Below, piece after piece: positions 1 through 7,500 of a DNA stretch of 10,169 nucleotides (position 1 is the first letter of the stretch; each line of letters begins with the position of its first letter). The DNA is taken from contig JAJZLW010000134.1 in NCBI GenBank assembly GCA_021850505.1, positions 1-10,169 of the forward strand, read 5' to 3'. The stretch comes from Thermoplasmata archaeon (lineage in GTDB: Archaea; Thermoplasmatota; Thermoplasmata; Thermoplasmatales; Thermoplasmataceae). Both the position numbers and the translations under genes were made by a program. The notes under the pieces are model-generated. The model did not search any database, was not told the origin of the DNA, and saw only the letters and a program-made list of their open reading frames with translations.

Positions 1-104
1 TGCTCATTCATGATGGAGGAGTAATAAAGAGGCATATCCCATCCATGAAAATCTACCATGTGAGCTCCCATTGTTATATGGTTCTGATAAAGGGGTGTTC
101 TCAT
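1..104 (-). CDS. gcvT: Aminomethyltransferase GcvT (glycine cleavage T protein), N-terminal part only
   Basis: Only the first 34 codons are inside the window; the gene continues past the left edge. The translation begins [20 protein letters not shown] and continues [10 protein letters not shown], which matches the characteristic start of GcvT proteins (TPLY, then MVDF.GWDMP..YSS). GcvT transfers the one-carbon unit from the aminomethyl-lipoyl H protein to tetrahydrofolate, releasing ammonia and forming 5,10-methylene-THF. The ATG overlaps the TGA stop of pdxT by 4 bp (ATGA), so the two genes are very probably cotranscribed and translationally coupled. No strong SD precedes the start, only G-rich sequence within the pdxT end. 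Identification is good for so short a fragment, but related folate-binding GcvT-like proteins (YgfZ, sarcosine oxidase or dimethylglycine dehydrogenase domains) cannot be strictly excluded. Confidence 0.85.
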   Translation of the reverse strand, partial: MRTPLYQNHITMGAHMVDFHGWDMPLYYSSIMNE

Positions 105-730
105 GCCACACCACTCACATACCATTCCCGGCTTCCAGTGGAAATATACCCCTCTCTCCCAACCATGCTGAGAAAATATTCATGAATCCTTGTATCACCA
201 GAGAGTTCAGGATGAAAGGTCAAACCCAATACATACTGGTTCATGACCATCACAGGCTGACCATCATAAGTCGCAAGCACCTCAACATTAGAGGCCGATT
301 CTATGACCGGCGCCCTGATAAAAATTCCAACAAAACTCCCAATACCCTTGATCTTCAATGTATCATAAAATGAATTAGCCTGCCTTCCATAGGCATTTCT
401 TTTGATTACAACATCTATAAGGCCCATGCCTCTCACTCTGGGGTCTTGTGAATCCCTGGAAACTATTATGAGGCCGGCACACGTCCCCATCACGGGCATT
501 CCGTTTTTCGCTCTTCTGACAACATCCCAGTATATCTCGTATTCCTTTATTAGCCTGTAAATGGTTGTGCTCTCCCCCCCGGGAATTATCAACGCCGACA
601 CTTCCGAAAGCATTCTTCTGCTCTTGACTAAGACTGGTTCAACATCACGTTTTTTTTCATCCTTCAGTTTGTATAGAAATTCCATATGCTCGGCGACGTC
701 TCCCTGGAATCCAATAACTCCAACCTTCAC
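101..730 (-). CDS. pdxT: Pyridoxal 5'-phosphate synthase glutaminase subunit PdxT
   Basis: PdxT hydrolyses glutamine and passes ammonia to PdxS, which builds PLP from ribose 5-phosphate and glyceraldehyde 3-phosphate in the DXP-independent pathway. At 209 residues it is a class I glutamine amidotransferase slightly longer than usual (about 190-200), because about 19 residues follow the normal C-terminal YFLSMV. Visible hallmarks: N-terminal [13 protein letters not shown] (3-15), GGEST (51-55), the nucleophile Cys84 in GTCAG (82-86), RNAYGRQ (111-117), and the catalytic pair His173/Glu175 in FHPELSGD (172-179). The start is GTG. No SD precedes it and a BRE/TATA-like element lies about 20 bp upstream, so a leaderless transcript is likely. 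The stop overlaps the gcvT start by 4 bp. The partner pdxS is not in the window. Confidence 0.95.
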   Translation of the reverse strand: MKVGVIGFQGDVAEHMEFLYKLKDEKKRDVEPVLVKSRRMLSEVSALIIPGGESTTIYRLIKEYEIYWDVVRRAKNGMPVMGTCAGLIIVSRDSQDPRVRGMGLIDVVIKRNAYGRQANSFYDTLKIKGIGSFVGIFIRAPVIESASNVEVLATYDGQPVMVMNQYVLGLTFHPELSGDTRIHEYFLSMVGREGYISTGSREWYVSGVA

Positions 731-750
731 AGATCGACATCATGAATGTG

Positions 751-764
751 CATAAATCTTTTTC
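751..764 (-). promoter_or_regulatory. Archaeal BRE/TATA promoter of pdxT-gcvT
   Basis: On the minus strand a purine-rich AAAAAG (BRE-like, 759-764) is followed by ATTTATG (751-757), ending about 20 bp before the GTG of pdxT. That spacing places transcription initiation at or next to the start codon, so the mRNA is probably leaderless. Called by eye from the consensus. Confidence 0.5.
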
Positions 765-798
765 AAATAAAATCGCACCGATACCTGATGATTATTCA

Positions 799-817
799 GA
801 AAATGAACGGAATTTTC
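799..817. repeat. Short inverted repeat in the pdxT/ggt divergent promoter region
   Basis: GAAAAT (799-804) and its exact reverse complement ATTTTC (812-817) are separated by 7 bp. They lie between the two divergent TATA-like boxes, where a shared regulator could bind. A 6-bp AT-rich match can easily arise by chance, so this is a weak operator candidate. Confidence 0.2.
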
Positions 818-851
818 AAAAACCTGTATTCCATGAAACGGGGATAACAAT

Positions 852-858
852 CTTATTA
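852..858 (+). promoter_or_regulatory. TATA-like box of the gamma-glutamyltransferase gene
   Basis: CTTATTA ends 21 bp before the ATG at 880 and follows an A-rich stretch. No SD lies before the ATG. The arrangement fits a leaderless archaeal promoter. Called by eye. Confidence 0.4.
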
Positions 859-879
859 GGAAAGATATGATTTTAGAAC

Positions 880-2454
880 ATGCGAACCAGGCCCAACTCA
901 TATTCTATCAAAGGTGTTGTTTCATCCTCAAGTCAGCTTGCATCTTTGGCAGGAGCAGATATAATCAGGTCAGGCGGGAACTTAGCCGATGCAGCTGTCG
1001 CTACAAGCGCTGTCCTGTGCGTTACACAGAACAATTTATGCGGTCTGGGTGGTGACATGTTTGCTTTGATCAGGATGGGCGATCGCGAAATCATTGATTT
1101 AAATGCCAGTGGCAGGGCCTTCATGCGTGCAAGCATCAACTACTTTACAGATTCAGGCCTCAAAACATTGCCAAGCAGGGGACACAATTCAGCAATAACT
1201 GTCCCGGGTATTGTAAGCGGATGGGATGAAATACACAGAAAATTCTGCACCATGGAATTGAAGGACCTTCTTTCATATGCCATAAAAGCTGCTGAGAATG
1301 GTTTTCCTGTAACACACAATTACTCCAGCTCGATCATGGGGAGCTCACGATACTTCTCTGAGTTCAGTGAATGGAAAAAAACATTCCTTCCCAGTGGAGA
1401 AGCACCTGAACCCGGAACGGTCTTCAAGCAAAAGGACCTTGGATCGTCTCTTCGTTCTCTGGCTGAAAACGGTCTGCGGTCATTTTACGATGGCGATCTT
1501 GCAGACAGGATACTGAAAGGACTTGAAGGGACTGAAAGTCTTATTTCCGATGCCGACCTGATGAAACACCACGTTACTACAGGACCGCCACTTAAAACAG
1601 AGATAGGCGACTATTCTGTCTATGAAACAAGCCCGAACAGTCAGGGTGCAACAGCAATACTTTGGCTGAATTTGCTACAAGCATCCGCCGGGGATAAAAA
1701 AATTACCCATTCCTCTTTCAAGACGCTTTTGGAGACAGGTCTCCTTGCATATTCGAAGAGGGATCAGGAAATTACCGATCCTGATTTCCATAAGTTGCCG
1801 GAATTTTTTACGTCAAAAAACTATGCTGAAGATCTGCTTAACACCGACAGGCCAGATTGGCCCGGAGCATCTCCAAACGTGGATCGCGGGGATACCACCT
1901 ATTTTTGCATTGCAGACAATGAGGGAAACAGCCTTTCCTGGATACAGAGCAACTATATGGGCTTTGGATCGGGGATAATTCCAGAGGGAACAGGTTTTGT
2001 GCTCCAGAACAGGGGTTCCTATTTTTCCCTTGATCCGCAGCACCACAATGCTCTCGCACCAGGTAAACGGACTTTCCATACGCTCTGTGCAGGGATGTTA
2101 GAAAACAACGGCCAATTCCGGGCCTCCTTTGGATCCATGGGTGGCGACATTCAACCGCAGCTGCACATCCAGATGATACTTCCGCTTATGAAAGAACTTG
2201 CTGATCCTCAGGGGATCCTGGACAATCCAAGATGGGCCTTTCCCTATACAATTTACGAAAAACCATCAAACTTCTTATGCGAAAGCTTGGATCTAAAAAG
2301 GAATATAGAAAGAGAATTCAGAAAATGGGAAGTCAGGAACCTTGGGTTCTCGTCACAACTCGGTCACGCACAGATTGTAACTCTTCTTGAAAATGGAACG
2401 GTTGCAGGCGGCTCAGATCCAAGAGGCGATGGCGTGTCCATTCCTTTTGTTTAA
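880..2454 (+). CDS. ggt: Gamma-glutamyltransferase (glutathione hydrolase-like), cytoplasmic type
   Basis: An N-terminal nucleophile hydrolase that cleaves gamma-glutamyl bonds and can transfer the glutamyl group to amino acids or water. Members are made as a proenzyme that cuts itself. The 524 residues show GLGGDMF (55-61), NASGRA (75-80, with Arg79 a candidate substrate carboxylate ligand by family position), ITVPGIVSGW (106-115), the processing/catalytic site DTTYF (338-342), and GSMGGDIQPQ (418-427). Cleavage before Thr339 would give subunits of 338 and 186 residues. The N-terminus has no signal peptide, unlike the periplasmic E. coli enzyme, so it should act inside the cell. The third residue of the usual T-T-H at the processing site is Tyr341. 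The closest type is the YwrD-like/Thermoplasma branch. The true substrate is open, since glutathione is not expected in these archaea. It is a single gene, divergent from pdxT and followed by purH after 137 bp. Confidence 0.93.
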   Translation: MRTRPNSYSIKGVVSSSSQLASLAGADIIRSGGNLADAAVATSAVLCVTQNNLCGLGGDMFALIRMGDREIIDLNASGRAFMRASINYFTDSGLKTLPSRGHNSAITVPGIVSGWDEIHRKFCTMELKDLLSYAIKAAENGFPVTHNYSSSIMGSSRYFSEFSEWKKTFLPSGEAPEPGTVFKQKDLGSSLRSLAENGLRSFYDGDLADRILKGLEGTESLISDADLMKHHVTTGPPLKTEIGDYSVYETSPNSQGATAILWLNLLQASAGDKKITHSSFKTLLETGLLAYSKRDQEITDPDFHKLPEFFTSKNYAEDLLNTDRPDWPGASPNVDRGDTTYFCIADNEGNSLSWIQSNYMGFGSGIIPEGTGFVLQNRGSYFSLDPQHHNALAPGKRTFHTLCAGMLENNGQFRASFGSMGGDIQPQLHIQMILPLMKELADPQGILDNPRWAFPYTIYEKPSNFLCESLDLKRNIEREFRKWEVRNLGFSSQLGHAQIVTLLENGTVAGGSDPRGDGVSIPFV

Positions 2455-2473
2455 TTCATTATCTTGTTCGTAT

Positions 2474-2496
2474 ATTCTGCACCGATTAAGCAGAAT
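2474..2496. repeat. Inverted repeat between ggt and purH
   Basis: ATTCTGC (2474-2480) and GCAGAAT (2490-2496) are perfect 7-bp arms around a 9-nt loop, 20 bp after the ggt stop. There is no T-run after it, so it is not a classical intrinsic terminator. It could be a transcript 3' hairpin of ggt or an operator upstream of the purH promoter. The rest of the 137-bp spacer holds only the purH TATA-like box. Confidence 0.35.
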
Positions 2497-2563
2497 GACC
2501 CTGCAGTCAGTATTGACAGACTAAATTCACCTTGTGTCAGAATTGTAAATGGATTTAGAAAAC

Positions 2564-2570
2564 AATATTA
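2564..2570 (+). promoter_or_regulatory. TATA-like box of purH
   Basis: AATATTA, preceded by the purine-rich TTAGAAAAC, ends 21 bp before the GTG start at 2592. The spacing suggests a leaderless mRNA, and no SD is visible before the GTG. A second AT-rich hexamer (TTTATG, 2575-2580) is too close to the start to serve that role. Confidence 0.4.
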
Positions 2571-2591
2571 TCAATTTATGATTGCAGAAGT

Positions 2592-4097
2592 GTGAATATC
2601 TTAGCCAGTTGCCATGACAAGGAAGGTCTTGCGGGCTTTCTTTCCAGTTTTATGAAGGAAGGCGATACAGTTTATGCCACCGGAAACACCCAGCAATATC
2701 TGCTCTCCAAGGGAATAAACGCAAAAGGGACAAAGGAACTTTCAGGTTTTCAGGAACTCGTAGGTGGAAGGGTAAAGACACTTACTCCTGGGGTAATGGC
2801 CGGGATCCTTTCACCGCGGGACGAGCTAAGCAGGAAACAGCTTTCAGACCTTCATTTCCCTGAATTTGACATGGTCATATGCAACCTCTATCCCTTTGCG
2901 GAAGCTGCAAAGGAAAACAACCTTGAAAGTATGATAGAGAATATAGACATAGGCGGGATAACTCTCATCAGATCCGCAGGCAAGAATTACCGTTATGTCA
3001 CAGTGATATGTGATATCGCAGATTACCAGAAGGTGTCCAGGGAAATCACAGACAGCGGAACTGTATCAGAGAGCACAAGAATGTACCTTGCACTCAAGGC
3101 ATTTTCAACCGCTGCTGATTATGATATCTTAATCTACAATGCTCTTAACAGGTCCTTGATCGGCATGGAAAGTCCGCGTGATTTATACCTTTCCTACAGA
3201 AATGGAAAGAAGCTAAGATACGGTGAAAACCCTGACCAGAGTGCGTGGTTCTATACGGACGGCACGCAGAGAGGTATTGCGAACGCAACCCAGTTGAATG
3301 GAAAAGAACTATCATATAACAACATCCTTGATGCAAATTCTGCCTATGAGACAGTACTTGAGTTTGATCTGAAAACAACAGTTATTGTCAAGCATCTTAC
3401 CCCCTGCGGTGTCTCATCAGCGAATACCCTTGTCGATTCATACGAAAAGGCATTTGAGGCAGACCCGGAATCAGCTTATGGGTTTGTAATGGCCACAAAT
3501 GCCAAATTTGATGTTCCAACGGCCAGCGCAATGTCCAAACATTTTGCAGAGATAGTGATAGCGCCAGATTACGAAACCGAGGCCCTTCAGATCCTTAAAA
3601 AGAAGAAAAATCTAAGGATACTTAAAGCTGTATTCGAAAGGGATGCAGGTAACCGGATCAGATCGGTCTCCAACGGTCTGCTCCTCCAGTCACCTATGAC
3701 AGTCATGCCTGCAAGCTTAGAGAAAAAAACAACGATTGCGGTTGACCCCAAGGGAATGGAGGATCTAATTTTTGCATGGAAGGTCGTTGCACATGCAAGA
3801 AGCAATGCAATAGTTTTAGCGAAAAATCTTTCCACAGTAGGCATTGGTGCAGGACAGACCTCGAGAATCAGGGCTTTAAAGATCGCAGGTGAAATGGCAG
3901 GGGCAAATGGAAAGGGATCGGTACTGGCATCAGACGCATTCTTCCCGTTTTCGGATAGTGTCGAGGAAGCCCACAGACTCGGGGTAAGCGCTATAATTCA
4001 ACCGGGCGGTTCAATAAGGGATGAAGAAGTCATAAAGAGGTGCGAGGAACTGCAAATACCCCTTTATTTCACAAACAAGAGGACATTTCTCCACTAA
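2592..4097 (+). CDS. purH: Bifunctional AICAR transformylase / IMP cyclohydrolase PurH
   Basis: PurH catalyses the last two steps of IMP synthesis: formylation of AICAR with 10-formyl-THF, then ring closure. The 501 residues contain both domains, slightly shorter than bacterial PurH (about 510-530). The N-terminal MGS-like cyclohydrolase domain shows GRVKTL (59-64, Lys62), NLYPF (98-102, Tyr100), NIDIGG (117-122, Asp119) and Lys131, which line up with the human key residues Lys66, Tyr104, Asp125 and Lys137. The transformylase domain shows LRYGENPDQ, LNGKELSYNN, and the catalytic Lys267-His268 in VKHLTPCG, then AGQTSR and a C-terminal SDAFFPFSDS...IIQPGGSIRD. Departures: the usual KTLHP..HGGIL reads KTLTPGVMAGIL (both His lost), and NPCG is TPCG. 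The start is GTG. Most archaea use PurP/PurO instead. It is convergent with the presenilin gene. Confidence 0.96.
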   Translation: MNILASCHDKEGLAGFLSSFMKEGDTVYATGNTQQYLLSKGINAKGTKELSGFQELVGGRVKTLTPGVMAGILSPRDELSRKQLSDLHFPEFDMVICNLYPFAEAAKENNLESMIENIDIGGITLIRSAGKNYRYVTVICDIADYQKVSREITDSGTVSESTRMYLALKAFSTAADYDILIYNALNRSLIGMESPRDLYLSYRNGKKLRYGENPDQSAWFYTDGTQRGIANATQLNGKELSYNNILDANSAYETVLEFDLKTTVIVKHLTPCGVSSANTLVDSYEKAFEADPESAYGFVMATNAKFDVPTASAMSKHFAEIVIAPDYETEALQILKKKKNLRILKAVFERDAGNRIRSVSNGLLLQSPMTVMPASLEKKTTIAVDPKGMEDLIFAWKVVAHARSNAIVLAKNLSTVGIGAGQTSRIRALKIAGEMAGANGKGSVLASDAFFPFSDSVEEAHRLGVSAIIQPGGSIRDEEVIKRCEELQIPLYFTNKRTFLH

Positions 4098-4152
4098 TTA
4101 TAACCGGATTGAAAATAGACATCCCACATCACGAGTCTGGATCCATACAGAA

Positions 4153-5088
4153 TCAAATTGCTGCAAGTAGAAGCGCAAGCGCAAAACCGGCTATCACACC
4201 TGAGTTTATGGCAGGCAGGCCTGGAGCCGGCCTTCTCTTCATGAAAAACATCAGGTAAGTCATTCCAACAATTCCCCCAAGAAGCGGCAGGATAAAGAAG
4301 AGCAATGATCTGTGGATTCCATAAACAGAGGAGGAAACCACGAGAACTGTGGGTATAGCAATATCACCGAATCCCAACAGCAATGCCTTGTTTCCTTCGC
4401 GGTGCTCTATAGATATTGAATCCATGTCAAAATCGTTTGATTCGGGTATAACGAATAACATGGGTATTTTTTCATTTATTGCCACATTCGCAAGGGTGAC
4501 CATGTGCTTTGTCTTGAAAACTGAAATGTAATCATAGACCGCCATTAATACAAGAAGAGCAAGCGCGAACCATATTCCAAGGACAAGACTCCATATCGAT
4601 GCAATGCCAATTGAAAGGATCAGCCCTGTTATATTTACGACAATCCAGTTTGGTTTGCTGAATAAGAGATAACCGAAAGCAGCAGGTGGCACAAGCCATA
4701 TCAGGTAAGATAACAGTTCAAGGGTCAGATATTCATCCGGAAAAGGCAGGTAAAGCGAAAGATACTGATAGTTGAAAAGAGCTGTTACTACAACGTCAGA
4801 TATTACAAGAGAGACGAAAAAAATGACATATATCATAACTACAAGAAAGATCGTTCTCACATAGCGGCCCTTGTTTTTTCTTGCGAGAAGAAGGACAATC
4901 CCTGTTATTCCAAGTGTCGCAAGTATGTATATTATGAAGTATGATGCGCTCTCTGTTGTACTGGTACTACCCTGGTAACCGCTATCGGTCAAAGCATACG
5001 TGAACAGCGTCGCTAGTATCGATGCCACCACGAATATGATTATTGTCCAGAGCTCAGGATTTGACCTGAGCTGTGCTTTTTCTGTCAT
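4153..5088 (-). CDS. Presenilin/SPP-like intramembrane aspartyl protease (PSH family, MEROPS A22)
   Basis: Predicted GxGD-type intramembrane protease of 311 residues with nine hydrophobic segments (approximately 13-32, 49-70, 79-104, 123-143, 148-170, 172-191, 235-255, 261-282 and 294-311). The catalytic aspartates are Asp186 in VYDYISVF (helix 6) and Asp242 in GFGD (239-242, helix 7), with a hydrophilic loop at about 192-234 between them. The third motif, normally PAL, is PGLP (289-292) before helix 9. Family members cut membrane-spanning peptides within the bilayer; the substrate here is unknown. I chose the ATG at 5088 because AGGAAG directly precedes it; a TTG nine codons upstream (5115) would be a weaker start. 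The ATG lies 35 bp inside the 3' end of topA in another frame, so the two are probably translationally coupled. The gene ends 55 bp from convergent purH, with no clear terminator between. Confidence 0.92.
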   Translation of the reverse strand: MTEKAQLRSNPELWTIIIFVVASILATLFTYALTDSGYQGSTSTTESASYFIIYILATLGITGIVLLLARKNKGRYVRTIFLVVMIYVIFFVSLVISDVVVTALFNYQYLSLYLPFPDEYLTLELLSYLIWLVPPAAFGYLLFSKPNWIVVNITGLILSIGIASIWSLVLGIWFALALLVLMAVYDYISVFKTKHMVTLANVAINEKIPMLFVIPESNDFDMDSISIEHREGNKALLLGFGDIAIPTVLVVSSSVYGIHRSLLFFILPLLGGIVGMTYLMFFMKRRPAPGLPAINSGVIAGFALALLLAAI

Positions 5089-7354
5089 TCTTCCTGCCGT
5101 TATACTTGCAGTCAATCTTTGGGCAGAATTTCCATCTGTAGCCCTTTCTTATCGATACCAGGAGGGGAGCTCCGCATTCCGGGCAGATTTCACCCGTCGC
5201 AGATATAAAACCCATCTGTGGAAGCGAGTACGTGTTTGTGCATTTTGGGTAATTGGAGCACCCAAGAAACCTCTTTCCGCTCCTGGACTGCCTAATTATG
5301 AGATCTCCGCCGTCTAATGGACATTTACCAAGCGAGGAATTCTTCGTATTGTATATACACCCGGGATCTATGCATTTTGTTTCAGGAGCCTGTCCCCTTC
5401 TTATTATCCTTATCAACGGGAGGGAACATTCTGGGCATTTCTTTTCCTCCACCTTCACAAGCGCGTTTGCAGGAACATAAAAATCTATCCTGCAACCTGG
5501 CGTTACACATTTTATCTTAGCCGAGTCACGGCTCTTCATCAGGACAAGATCAGTGGAATGAATCGGGCATTTTCCTACAACATCCCCCATCTTGGCTGAG
5601 GTGTTAATGACCTCAACGATCTTTTCTCTGTTATTTATGAATTCTTTAAGCGCAGAATCAAGCATTTCCTGACTCTCCTGGACAACAGACTGTTTCGTAA
5701 TCTCCTTTTTCGTGATGCGATCCATGTCCTCCTCCAGTTTAGCCGTCATCTCTGGCTTTGATATTGGTGACTTGACTGTATTCACAGCCTTGATGAAACC
5801 AATTCCCAGGTAAGTAGGCCTGACCGGGTTTCCCTGTATAAAGCCACGGTCCTGTAACTTCTGGATTATATCATGGCGGGTGCTCTTTGTGCCAAGGCGG
5901 AGATCCTCCATTACCTTGAGAAGGCTCGCCATGTCATACCTTGGTGGAGGTTTAGTATGATCCTCTTCCATCTCCCATTTTACAGCCTTTACCTTCTCAC
6001 CCTCTTTGAGATCGGGATGGTACGATTCATTAACTTTCCTGTATGGATATAGATCCAGCCATCCCGGATCTGTTATCTTGGAGCCTTCAGTGTTGAAATC
6101 GTATCCCTCTATCGTTATCACTGCTTTCCTGACTTCTCTTTCACCCTCTCTGTACAGGGTGGCGAGGAACCTTCTGACAATCAGCTCATATATTTTCTGG
6201 AAATCGCCCTTTAACTCACCTGACTTAGGCGAACTGACAGGATATATGGGTGGATGATCAGTTGCCTCAGTTCTGCCCCTTGATGGTCGTATGGATTCCT
6301 GCGCCAGGACCTTTTCCACTTCATTCCTGAACTCACCCTTCTGTAATTTTTTTAGAACGCCTGTGAGACTTATACTACGCTGATAAACGGTATTATCTGT
6401 TCGGGGGTAGCTTATGTATCCACGCATGTAAAGATTCTCAGCAATAGACATTGCCCTGGCAGGGTTAACACCAATCCTGCTTGCCTCTCTGAGAAATTCT
6501 GTTGTATTGAAGGGGGGCGGTTTGTATATCCTAACTTTTTCCATGGAAAAGCTCTTAGTCAGACCATCCTTGCCATTGACTGCATCAAAAACTTTCTGGG
6601 CATCAGCCTTATCAAATATCCTCTCTTCCTTATACACTCCTTTAAAGTTCCCTTTCTTGGAGAAAGTCGCTGTTATTCTCCAGAAATTTTCCTCCTTGAA
6701 GTTCTGTATTTCCTCCTCGCGATCAACAATTATTGCAAGCGTTGGGGTCTGTACCCGGCCTACGGAAAGGAAATCCTTTCCGAGCCTCTTTGTGGAAACT
6801 GAAAAGAATCTTGTTAAAACCGCACCCCAAATCAGGTCAATCTCCTCTCTCGCAGCAGCAGAATCAGCCAGGTCAAAATCCACGCTTATCGGGGTTTCAA
6901 ACGCAGAAAGGATCTCCTCTCTGGTCAAGGCACTGAACTTTGCTCTCTTGACCTCGAATTTCCCTTTCTCACGATCAAAACCTGCGAGTTCAAGTGCTTC
7001 AGTACCGATCAGCTCACCCTCCCTGTCATAGTCGGTTGCAATAATAAATTCAGAACCAGGCTGTCCGAAACCGGCCAGTGTTTTCCCGGCAGTTTTATTC
7101 TTAATGTTTTTTTCTATTTTTGAGTAAATCAGTTTGTGGAGATCAACATTGCTCCAGTCATTCATCTCCTTTGGAAAATCAAGCTCCACTATGTGACCGC
7201 TAAGAGAAATAAGAGCATAGTCTCTCCCATCCCTGCTGAATTCTATGTAACTTGTGCCATTAGCCTTTTTGGATTTCTGAGTACCTTCAGAGAGGAAATA
7301 TGCAATCCTGCGTCCCGCATCTGCCTTCTCAGCAATGATAACAGTCAGTGCCAC
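5054..7354 (-). CDS. topA: DNA topoisomerase I (type IA) with four C-terminal zinc-ribbon modules
   Basis: Type IA topoisomerase that nicks one strand through a 5'-phosphotyrosine bond, passes the other strand and reseals, relaxing negative supercoils. The order in 766 residues: Toprim domain with Glu9 (VIIAEKADAGRR) and the Mg-binding ATDYDREGE (107-114; Asp108, Asp110, Glu113), core motif SVGRVQTPTLAII (197-209), active-site Tyr316 in YISYPRTDN (313-321), then about 170 C-terminal residues of zinc modules. Module 1 has C596/H599/C616/C621, module 2 C640/C643/C661/C666, module 3 C678, C699 and C705 with Asp681 where a second Cys would be, and module 4 C724/C727/C744/C749. So two modules are complete four-Cys and two are altered. 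The start is GTG at 7354, confirmed by the Toprim start following at once. It is divergent from the methyltransferase, and its 3' end overlaps the presenilin start. Confidence 0.95.
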   Translation of the reverse strand: MALTVIIAEKADAGRRIAYFLSEGTQKSKKANGTSYIEFSRDGRDYALISLSGHIVELDFPKEMNDWSNVDLHKLIYSKIEKNIKNKTAGKTLAGFGQPGSEFIIATDYDREGELIGTEALELAGFDREKGKFEVKRAKFSALTREEILSAFETPISVDFDLADSAAAREEIDLIWGAVLTRFFSVSTKRLGKDFLSVGRVQTPTLAIIVDREEEIQNFKEENFWRITATFSKKGNFKGVYKEERIFDKADAQKVFDAVNGKDGLTKSFSMEKVRIYKPPPFNTTEFLREASRIGVNPARAMSIAENLYMRGYISYPRTDNTVYQRSISLTGVLKKLQKGEFRNEVEKVLAQESIRPSRGRTEATDHPPIYPVSSPKSGELKGDFQKIYELIVRRFLATLYREGEREVRKAVITIEGYDFNTEGSKITDPGWLDLYPYRKVNESYHPDLKEGEKVKAVKWEMEEDHTKPPPRYDMASLLKVMEDLRLGTKSTRHDIIQKLQDRGFIQGNPVRPTYLGIGFIKAVNTVKSPISKPEMTAKLEEDMDRITKKEITKQSVVQESQEMLDSALKEFINNREKIVEVINTSAKMGDVVGKCPIHSTDLVLMKSRDSAKIKCVTPGCRIDFYVPANALVKVEEKKCPECSLPLIRIIRRGQAPETKCIDPGCIYNTKNSSLGKCPLDGGDLIIRQSRSGKRFLGCSNYPKCTNTYSLPQMGFISATGEICPECGAPLLVSIRKGYRWKFCPKIDCKYNGRKNDRKSTAQVKS
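5090..5095 (-). promoter_or_regulatory. Ribosome binding site deciding the presenilin start
   Basis: AGGAAG on the minus strand ends 1 nt before the ATG at 5088; its AGGA core is 3 nt away. It lies inside the topA coding sequence. It supports ATG 5088 over the upstream TTG at 5115 and fits the window's habit of using an SD for genes inside operons. Confidence 0.45.
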
Positions 7355-7383
7355 GTGAAACCAACCCTTTGTAATGCAATCAA

Positions 7384-7391
7384 AGTATAAT
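7384..7391 (-). promoter_or_regulatory. TATA-like box of topA
   Basis: AATTATAC reads on the minus strand and ends about 30 bp before the GTG of topA. Initiation some 20-25 bp downstream would leave a leader of only a few bases. Called by eye. The 146-bp region between the topA and methyltransferase starts otherwise shows only the opposing promoter. Confidence 0.4.
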
Positions 7392-7467
7392 TCATTGATC
7401 CGCTCCGATCATGTTCCAGGATTATTTAATTTTCCATTCATTATTCCTGTAAAGAGCACAAAAGATT

Positions 7468-7475
7468 ACTTATTA
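7468..7475 (+). promoter_or_regulatory. BRE/TATA-like promoter of the methyltransferase-DRG operon
   Basis: ACTTATTA follows the purine-rich AAAAG (7460-7465 region) and ends 25 bp before the ATG at 7501. There is no SD before that ATG, so a leaderless or near-leaderless mRNA is expected. Called by eye. Confidence 0.45.
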
Positions 7476-7500
7476 AGTTTGATATGCATTATTGTGACAC

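Noticed and set aside
71..373. Plus-strand open frame of 100 codons opposite pdxT and gcvT
   Set aside because: Both minus-strand genes are recognised with their catalytic motifs, and this frame has no recognisable content.
4098..4152. Bidirectional terminator between convergent purH and the presenilin gene
   Set aside because: Only 4-bp matches occur in the 55-bp spacer and there is no T-run in either direction.
5089..5115. TTG at 5115 as the presenilin start
   Set aside because: It would add nine residues with no membrane character, and it has no SD. The ATG at 5088 has AGGAAG directly upstream.
6507..7031. Open frame of 174 codons on the plus strand opposite topA
   Set aside because: It is fully antisense to a clear topoisomerase, is rich in Ser and Leu as expected from the complement, and has no promoter, SD or family signature.
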